Assembly: GCA_036555125.1 (NCBI GenBank)
Contig: DATBLY010000169.1
Location: 1 to 5,241, forward strand
Direction of reading: 5' to 3'
DNA from: DATBLY01 sp036555125
GTDB lineage: Bacteria > Actinomycetota > UBA4738 > HRBIN12
DNA: 5,241 nucleotides
Part shown: in pieces, positions 4,733 through 5,241 of the stretch
Layout: each line of letters starts with the position of its first letter
How positions within the stretch are numbered: position 1 is the stretch's first letter
The notes under the pieces: generated by a model
Database searches by the model: none
What the model was told of the DNA's origin: nothing
The model's input: the letters and a program-made list of their open reading frames with translations, nothing else
Program-made: the position numbers and the translations under genes

Positions 4733-4761
4733 TTGACGCTCCTGCGGGGCTCCGCCACGCT
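4733..4761 (+). promoter_or_regulatory. Possible housekeeping promoter for the sensor gene
   Basis: TTGACG (4733-4738), 17 bases, then CACGCT (4756-4761). The -35 is good (TTGACA with one change); the -10 is poor (A at position 2 and T at position 6 only). Transcription near 4768 would leave about 30 bases before the GGAGG at 4788-4792, which fits a gene starting at 4798. I see nothing else in the 160 bases between the hairpin at 4637 and 4798. Confidence 0.3.
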
Positions 4762-4787
4762 GGACGGGCATCCAACGGACCGATCAC

Positions 4788-4792
4788 GGAGG
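4788..4792 (+). promoter_or_regulatory. Shine-Dalgarno GGAGG pointing at a non-canonical start
   Basis: GGAGG is followed by ACACG and then ATC (4798). The 5-base spacing is ideal, yet no ATG, GTG or TTG lies at that position in any frame. It is the best evidence that translation of the downstream gene begins at about 4798 rather than at GTG 4840. Confidence 0.5.
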
Positions 4793-4797
4793 ACACG

Positions 4798-5241
4798 ATC
4801 AGCGAGTTCTTCTTCCCCCGGACGGGCCTCCGCACCGCGGTGGGGATCGTCCTGGCCCTGACCCTCCCGGTCGCCGCCGTCGCGATCGGCCGCGGTCTCG
4901 ACCTGCCGTTCCCGGGTTCGATCACGGTCCTGAGCGTGGTGGTCGCCACGGTCGTCGGCCGGATGGCGGCCGGCATCGTGGCATCCCTCGTCGCGGGCGC
5001 GCTCCTCTCCTACTACTACGCCGAGCCGGGTGGCCAGCTGTGGCCGGATCGCTGGCCCGCGATCGAAGGGCTCGTGGCCTTCCTCGTCATCGCGCTGATC
5101 ACCGCCGCGCTGATCTCACGCACCCGCGCCGCCTACGAGGCGGCCGAGCTCGCCCGCCGAGAGGCGGCGGCGGCTCGCCGGGCGGAGGAGGATACCCGCC
5201 GGCGCCTCGACGCCCTCTCCGCCGCGAGCCGAGCGCTCGCG
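4798..5241 (+). CDS. DUF4118-type membrane sensor protein, N-terminal part (runs off the right edge)
   Basis: The 148 visible codons begin (I/M)SEFFFPRTGLRTAVGIVLA. They form membrane helices at about residues 13-30 and 42-71, a short YYYAEPGG loop (72-79), and a last helix (about 89-106). A charged coil follows, rich in Ala, Arg and Glu (TRAAYEAAELARREAAAARR and beyond), then LDALSAASRALA, which resembles the entry to a GAF domain. The helix pattern with G-x-x-A-G-I-V-A-S-L and Y-Y-Y-A-E-P is typical of the DUF4118 segment first known from KdpD. The missing C-terminus could be a histidine kinase or a SpoIIE/PP2C phosphatase. No ATG, GTG, TTG or CTG exists in frame between the stop at 4585 and GTG 4840. 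I place the start at ATC 4798 because of the GGAGG 5 bases before it. GTG 4840 is the alternative, but it lacks a ribosome binding site and would remove the FFFPRTGLRTA segment. Confidence 0.75.
   Translation, partial: MSEFFFPRTGLRTAVGIVLALTLPVAAVAIGRGLDLPFPGSITVLSVVVATVVGRMAAGIVASLVAGALLSYYYAEPGGQLWPDRWPAIEGLVAFLVIALITAALISRTRAAYEAAELARREAAAARRAEEDTRRRLDALSAASRALA

Noticed and set aside
4585..4797. Read-through of the TGA at 4585, fusing the GPGG protein to the sensor in the same frame
   Set aside because: The frame between them is open, but it encodes a hairpin arm and a Pro/Arg-rich stretch with no protein-like pattern, and the terminator and separate ribosome binding site argue for two genes; the open frame is expected by chance at this GC content.
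4338..4976. Minus-strand open frame of 212 codons over the tiny membrane proteins and sensor start
   Set aside because: It crosses the strong hairpin and three plus-strand features, is Arg/Thr/Pro-rich, and resembles no known family.

Overview
The window is GC-rich, densely packed bacterial DNA. The protein types suggest a high-GC Actinomycetota (class not resolvable here): a YtxH-like protein with a YVLGTRAGRERYDQI motif, a PF04120 low-affinity iron permease-like protein, a DUF6766 protein, and a very small membrane protein ending GPGGVSIFR. That placement is an inference from families and base composition, because no rRNA or other phylogenetic marker is present.

Layout. Positions 1-1265 read leftward: the first 26 codons of a lipoprotein (start at 79), a roughly 250-base gap, then a hemerythrin-type HHE protein (334-789) preceded by a DUF6766 membrane protein (804-1265), which together look like one two-gene transcript. 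A divergent intergenic region (1266-1460) follows. From 1461 everything reads rightward: a four-helix integral membrane protein (1461-2078); a coiled-coil/YtxH-like membrane-anchored protein (2156-2602); an iron permease-like membrane protein (2653-3117) overlapping a small Cys-rich protein by ATGA (3114-3386); a two-CBS-domain protein (3447-3932) overlapping a second small Cys-rich protein by ATGA (3929-4138); two tiny membrane proteins (4232-4396 and 4411-4587); a very strong 18-bp hairpin (4591-4637); and the N-terminus of a DUF4118-type membrane sensor protein (about 4798 to the window edge) with no ordinary start codon.

How the parts may work together. Two transcription units begin downstream of an almost perfect GTTT-N15/16-GGGTAC element, the promoter type used by SigB/SigF-family general-stress sigma factors. 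One lies on the minus strand before DUF6766-hemerythrin and one on the plus strand before the tiny membrane proteins. A one-mismatch version precedes the CBS gene, and weaker ones precede two others. The gene content (di-iron HHE protein, Hrp1-like CBS protein, iron permease-like protein, several small envelope proteins, a membrane sensor) fits a stress or envelope-maintenance regulon. I read the window as a general-stress gene island of mostly uncharacterised small proteins. The promoter motifs are visible in the sequence; the shared-regulon reading is inference. No mobile element, CRISPR array, tRNA or rRNA was seen.
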